Assembly (NCBI GenBank): GCA_031418215.1 | Contig: JANOXC010000063.1 | Location: forward strand, 1-17,850 | Reading direction: 5' to 3' | Source: JANOXC01 sp031418215 | GTDB lineage: Bacteria; Bacteroidota; Bacteroidia; AKYH767-A; OLB10 | DNA length: 17,850 bases | In this document: positions 14,684 to 17,850 of the stretch, piece after piece | Layout: each line of letters starts with the position of its first letter | Numbering within the stretch: position 1 is the stretch's first letter | The notes under the pieces: model-generated | What the model saw: the letters and a program-made list of their open reading frames with translations, nothing else | Databases searched by the model: none | Told to the model about the DNA's origin: nothing | Program-made: the position numbers and the translations under genes

Positions 14684-16606
14684 TTTTTTATTTTTTTGTA
14701 GGTTTAGCAATAAACTGACCCTGTACCATCGACCCGGCATAGCCCTTAAAGCAATCACTTCATAGTTTATATTAAAAATATTATTGACCCCCGCAGTAAT
14801 ATATATATTTCCATGTTGAGTATTTATTTCTTGCGACAAAGAAGCACTTGTCAAACCATAAGGAGGTAACCAAGAACTGTTATCAGCTGTAGTGTAACGA
14901 TATCCCGTATAGTCATACTGAATTAAAAAAGAAGTCTTGTAATAAGATAACGATTGTGAAAGTTTCCATTTGATTTTCGGCGTATAAACTAATTGTTTAC
15001 CTTCTACGGAAGCTATTCCAAATCCATCTTTGTTTGTGGCAATTATATATTCAATTTGTCCACCTGAAGTTGTTTTCCAATGTTGCCATTGGTAATTTAT
15101 GCTTCCTGTAAATTCTGCTCCTTTTGATGTTACCGTTTCAATATTGACTGGAGAATAATTGTTATTATTATCAGGCACCCATTGAATCCAATCGTTTATC
15201 CTCATATAAAAAATGCCGGCACCAACATCAATGCTTAACTTGTTGATGACAATATTATCGTTTAAACGCATATCGGTCTGAAAACCTTTTTCGGGTTTCA
15301 GGTTTGGATTTCCTCCGGGCTGCCAATAAAAATCGTTTAACGTTGGTGTACGGTAAACAGCCGCAAAATTGCTGAAAAGCATTAACTCTTTATATATTTT
15401 AATTTTTAAACCAACAGCGGGAAGAACAGGATAATCTTTCCCTTTCTCAATTTCTTTTCTGACGGAAACGGTTGCCAATAAAATCTGCCGAAAAGAATAT
15501 ATATAAGACAGATAGAATGAACTTCGTTTCAAAGTATGGTATCCGGGATACCCCTGCACTTCTCCGCCAATAACGGAGTTAACATATGCTTTGGAGTTAT
15601 TGGAAACAACACCTCCCAATAGCTGGTGGTTTTTATAGATGTATTTAGCTTCCGCTTCTGCTTGTAAATTTTGTCCCTTGCTTTTGTCATCCAGTTGAAT
15701 CAGGCTATCAGAATAATTAATCCTGTCATCAAGATATCCCAGCCTTATCATAGTTTGCAGGTTGCCACCATCATGCTTCCATTGCGATACAATACGTAGC
15801 TGTTTGTCTTTTTCATTTTGTGTACTGTAGTAAGTGGCAGAACCCATTAATGGAGGGATATCACGGTCGGCATCGAGTAACAAGCATTGTATGCTGAACA
15901 AATCTTTTTTAAGCCGTAGAAATTGTTCATGCAACAAACCATTTTGTTGGATGTCAGCATGTAACTGTTCTCTTTCAGGCGTCCCGAGTATATATATATC
16001 TGTAAAATGATAATTATTTTCTGCTTTGTGATGAAAGAAGGCGGTTTTCATATAATAATTCTTGCTTGCATAAGTCACTCCAGCTCCCTGCTGATTATCA
16101 TTGAAACTTGCATTACTTAAAAATAATTGCCCGCCCCAACCTGTATTCCAAATTGGATCAGAAGTCATGTGCACAGCTCCGCCGATTGCCGCATTGCCAT
16201 TTAATGAACCATTTCCGCCATATTGTAATTTAACTTTGTCGGTAAAAAAGGAAGGCATCAATGAAAGATCGGACAATCCCAATGTAGGTGTGTTCAATGA
16301 AAGCCCATTCCATGTTAATACGTTCTGACTTGCAGTAGTACCACGAATAGAAAGCGTGGAAAGTCGTCCGCCACCATTATCTTTAATAAATACGGTGCTT
16401 CCCTTACTTAACATATCATTTAAAGAAGCGGCATTGATACGGTTTATACGGGAAGAGTCTATTGTCTGAAGCCGGGTTGTATTAGCAATGCTTTGTATAC
16501 GGTAATCGGTAATAGCAACTTCTTTAATAGCATGGATAGTATCCGGCTGTGCAATGGCAGCGTAGCAAGATAAATAAAAAGCAATGAAAATTGTAAATGA
16601 CTTCAT
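14660..16606 (-). CDS. TonB-dependent outer-membrane receptor, probable cobalamin (BtuB-like) transporter
   Basis: A 648-residue receptor predicted to import vitamin B12 or a related corrinoid through the outer membrane using TonB energy. The signal peptide ends at about residue 20 (CYAAIAQ). The plug domain follows: AIKEVAITDYRI, LNDMLSKGSTVFIKDNGGGRLSTLSIRGTTASQNVLTWNGLSLNTP, then GGNGSLNGNAAIGGAVHM. The remainder is a 22-strand-type barrel of aromatic, amphipathic strands (TPTLNDFYWQPGGNPNLKPEKG is a typical barrel signature). The size, the plug without an N-terminal extension and, above all, the cobalamin riboswitch in its leader point to BtuB; substrate assignment rests on that riboswitch. 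The last residues after RVSLLLNLQK (NKKLTKPVGE) exceed the usual barrel end and include the gpsA overlap; see findings. Confidence 0.88.
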   Translation of the reverse strand: MKSFTIFIAFYLSCYAAIAQPDTIHAIKEVAITDYRIQSIANTTRLQTIDSSRINRINAASLNDMLSKGSTVFIKDNGGGRLSTLSIRGTTASQNVLTWNGLSLNTPTLGLSDLSLMPSFFTDKVKLQYGGNGSLNGNAAIGGAVHMTSDPIWNTGWGGQLFLSNASFNDNQQGAGVTYASKNYYMKTAFFHHKAENNYHFTDIYILGTPEREQLHADIQQNGLLHEQFLRLKKDLFSIQCLLLDADRDIPPLMGSATYYSTQNEKDKQLRIVSQWKHDGGNLQTMIRLGYLDDRINYSDSLIQLDDKSKGQNLQAEAEAKYIYKNHQLLGGVVSNNSKAYVNSVIGGEVQGYPGYHTLKRSSFYLSYIYSFRQILLATVSVRKEIEKGKDYPVLPAVGLKIKIYKELMLFSNFAAVYRTPTLNDFYWQPGGNPNLKPEKGFQTDMRLNDNIVINKLSIDVGAGIFYMRINDWIQWVPDNNNNYSPVNIETVTSKGAEFTGSINYQWQHWKTTSGGQIEYIIATNKDGFGIASVEGKQLVYTPKIKWKLSQSLSYYKTSFLIQYDYTGYRYTTADNSSWLPPYGLTSASLSQEINTQHGNIYITAGVNNIFNINYEVIALRAMPGRWYRVSLLLNLQKNKKLTKPVGE

Positions 16607-16706
16607 GCGTGCAATACTTTAATTGCAGCTAAGCAGCCGTTTGAAATATATATATAGCATGTCATAATACTTCGCCTTTTCTCCGAATGCGATCAGTTAT
16701 CTAAAA

Positions 16707-16900
16707 GGGGCAGGTCTTCTGACTTACCGTTTATATTCCGGCACCTTCCCGCCCTCTATTTAGTGGAGGGCAGTGGCCAATTACCGAAACATTTTTGCAG
16801 ACTTGCAAAACGGATCACAGCAGCGGGAACTGTTCACGAATCAGGATGTTTCCTTCACGTGATTCCCTTTTAATCCCCCGAGTACTTGGGGGCAACCACC
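16707..16900 (-). ncRNA. Cobalamin (adenosylcobalamin) riboswitch in the receptor gene leader
   Basis: The minus strand carries the conserved blocks of the B12 riboswitch in order. First is GGTGGTTGCC with a CCCCC/GGGGG hairpin (16875-16879/16888-16892), then AAAAGGGAATCACGTGAAG. The B12 box region follows as CATCCTGATTCGTGAACAG then TTCCCGCTGCTGTGA. A TTTTGCA/TGCAAAA hairpin lies at 16793-16810, then TTGGCCACTGC and an optional CCCTC/GAGGG helix. The class closes with GGGAAGGTGCCGG and AAGTCAGAAGACCTGCC. About 100 bases separate it from ATG 16606. By family knowledge, B12 binding lowers expression of the receptor; no clear terminator follows, so control of translation is more likely. The exact ends are approximate. 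Confidence 0.93.
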
Positions 16901-16909
16901 TTTAGTGTT

Positions 16910-16917
16910 CAAAAGTA
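16910..16917 (-). promoter_or_regulatory. -7 promoter box for the riboswitch-receptor transcript
   Basis: On the minus strand the sequence is TACTTTTG, matching TAnnTTTG. A start about 5-8 bases on would place the transcript 5' end just before the first conserved riboswitch block at 16900, as expected. Confidence 0.6.
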
Positions 16918-16943
16918 GGTAAAACAATGGTAATGATTCTTTA

Positions 16944-16979
16944 CCTCACCCCCCTGCCCCTCTCCACGGGAGAGGGGAG
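16944..16979 (-). repeat. Palindromic intergenic repeat, copy 2 (inverted)
   Basis: Same element as at 1777-1808, in the opposite orientation. The stem CCCCTCTCC (16957-16965) pairs with GGAGAGGGG (16969-16977) over a three-base loop, with the CCTCACCCC arm outside it. It lies between the B12 receptor promoter and meaB. Confidence 0.75.
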
Positions 16980-17047
16980 AGTTCGTGTTAATATCGTTTA
17001 TCCATAGAATAAATCCTTTCTGTATTTTCACATCGAAATAATTTTTG

Positions 17048-17850
17048 ATGGATCAGAATATTGTTAACGAAGCACAGTCAGGAAACAGGAATGCATTGGC
17101 GCGACTGATTTCATTGGTGGAGAATGAGGCTGATGGATATCATGACTTACTCTCCGGCCTGCAGATCAACAGGTCTGTTCCTGTTATCGGTATAACAGGC
17201 CCCCCTGGTGCCGGAAAAAGCACGCTGATCAATGCACTTTTGAAAAACATCAGCGAAGAGGAGCCGGGAAGCAAGATTGCCGTCCTAGCCGTTGACCCAA
17301 CCTCTCCTTTTACACATGGCGCACTGCTTGGCGACAGGCTGCGAATGAATGAGCATTACAGCAACAGTAATATATATATCCGTTCCATCGCCACCCGCGG
17401 AGCCATGGGAGGCCTTTCCTCAAAAGCGCTGGAAATAACGGATGTGCTGAGAGCGGCTTCTTTCGATTATATTTTTGTTGAAACGGTTGGAGTAGGACAA
17501 TCGGAAGTAGAAATTGTTGGTTTGGCAGATACCACCGTTTTGGTTTTAGTTCCTGAAGCGGGGGATGAAGTGCAAAGTTTAAAATCAGGTGTGATGGAAA
17601 TTGCGGATATTTTTGTGCTCAATAAATCTGACCGCCCCGGAGCCGGACTTTTTTTAAAGAACCTGCATGAATTAGTTCACACCCATTCACCCGAATCCTG
17701 GACTCCAAAAATAATTAAAGCCATCGCCACCGAGGCAGAAGGCGTTGAAGAACTTTTTGAAACCATTAAATTACATCTTGCACAGCAATACAATAAAAAT
17801 AAAGCTTACTTGTATACTGAAAAAGCTTACAGGCTTATTCAAAACAGAAG
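17048..17850 (+). CDS. meaB: MeaB-type G-protein chaperone of B12-dependent mutase, partial (3' end outside window)
   Basis: GTPase (MeaB/ArgK family) that gates adenosylcobalamin delivery to methylmalonyl-CoA mutase or a related acyl-CoA mutase and protects the enzyme from inactivation. The first 267 codons are visible, starting at ATG 17048, and the frame stays open to the window end. Motifs: Walker A GPPGAGKST (51-59), AVDPTSPFTHGALLGDR (81-97), the long switch segment ATRGAMGGLS (115-124), ETVGVGQSE (145-153), PEAGDEVQSLKSGVMEIAD (169-187), and the guanine-specificity motif NKSD (192-195). Full-length members are about 300-340 residues, so most is present. It is divergent from the B12 receptor across a 441-base gap that holds the riboswitch and a repeat. 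No riboswitch or clear promoter box is seen in front of meaB itself. Confidence 0.93.
   Translation, partial: MDQNIVNEAQSGNRNALARLISLVENEADGYHDLLSGLQINRSVPVIGITGPPGAGKSTLINALLKNISEEEPGSKIAVLAVDPTSPFTHGALLGDRLRMNEHYSNSNIYIRSIATRGAMGGLSSKALEITDVLRAASFDYIFVETVGVGQSEVEIVGLADTTVLVLVPEAGDEVQSLKSGVMEIADIFVLNKSDRPGAGLFLKNLHELVHTHSPESWTPKIIKAIATEAEGVEELFETIKLHLAQQYNKNKAYLYTEKAYRLIQNR

Noticed and set aside
1..17850. CRISPR array, prophage, insertion sequence, toxin-antitoxin or defence island
   Set aside because: I saw no regularly spaced repeats, transposase, integrase, phage or defence genes; all genes read as core metabolism or envelope functions with even composition.

Overview
The window looks like chromosome from a member of the Bacteroidota, most likely a Chitinophagaceae-like relative. 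Four signs support this. Several genes carry TAnnTTTG promoter -7 boxes a short distance before their starts, and Shine-Dalgarno sequences are weak or absent. Two proteins end in type IX secretion sorting domains. Lipoproteins have relaxed lipoboxes, one with an RKDDE surface-export tail. The order flippase, dUTPase, sugar nucleotidyltransferase, TPR lipoprotein, DUF4292 protein, EnvC-like protein, tatA is one I associate with this group. Composition is about 60% A+T by eye and even throughout, with no sign of a mobile element, prophage, CRISPR array, rRNA or tRNA.

Layout. Positions 1-1102 hold the end of one T9SS cargo gene, a hairpin terminator and a second T9SS cargo gene. Positions 1322-2945 hold a stand-alone B12-binding mutase subunit, an enoyl-CoA hydratase and an acylphosphatase. 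Positions 2980-6097 hold a Wzx-like flippase, dUTPase (dut) and a sugar-1-phosphate nucleotidyltransferase. Positions 6180-9985 are a tight operon with overlapping ends: a TPR lipoprotein, a DUF4292 lipoprotein and an EnvC-like coiled-coil protein with a degenerate M23 domain. tatA follows at 10132 with a clear terminator. On the minus strand come a large surface-type lipoprotein (10783-12567) and an SRPBCC protein (12962-13573), each with its own terminator. gpsA (13694-14683, plus) converges on and overlaps a minus-strand TonB-dependent receptor (14660-16606). That receptor is preceded by a cobalamin riboswitch and its promoter. The divergent last gene is meaB, cut by the window end.

Two themes link the genes. 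The first is B12: a riboswitch-controlled receptor that probably imports cobalamin, the G-protein chaperone MeaB that loads and protects B12-dependent acyl-CoA mutases, and at the other end a free-standing B12-binding mutase subunit beside a crotonase. The second is envelope building: a flippase, a nucleotide-sugar enzyme, a LolB-like candidate, a murein hydrolase activator and the Tat translocase.

I found no convincing undescribed system. The observations most worth following are the orphan B12-binding subunit, the TPR/DUF4292/EnvC operon, a palindromic intergenic repeat present twice, an excess of alternating AT runs inside genes, and a homopolymer that may have frameshifted the end of the TonB receptor into gpsA.
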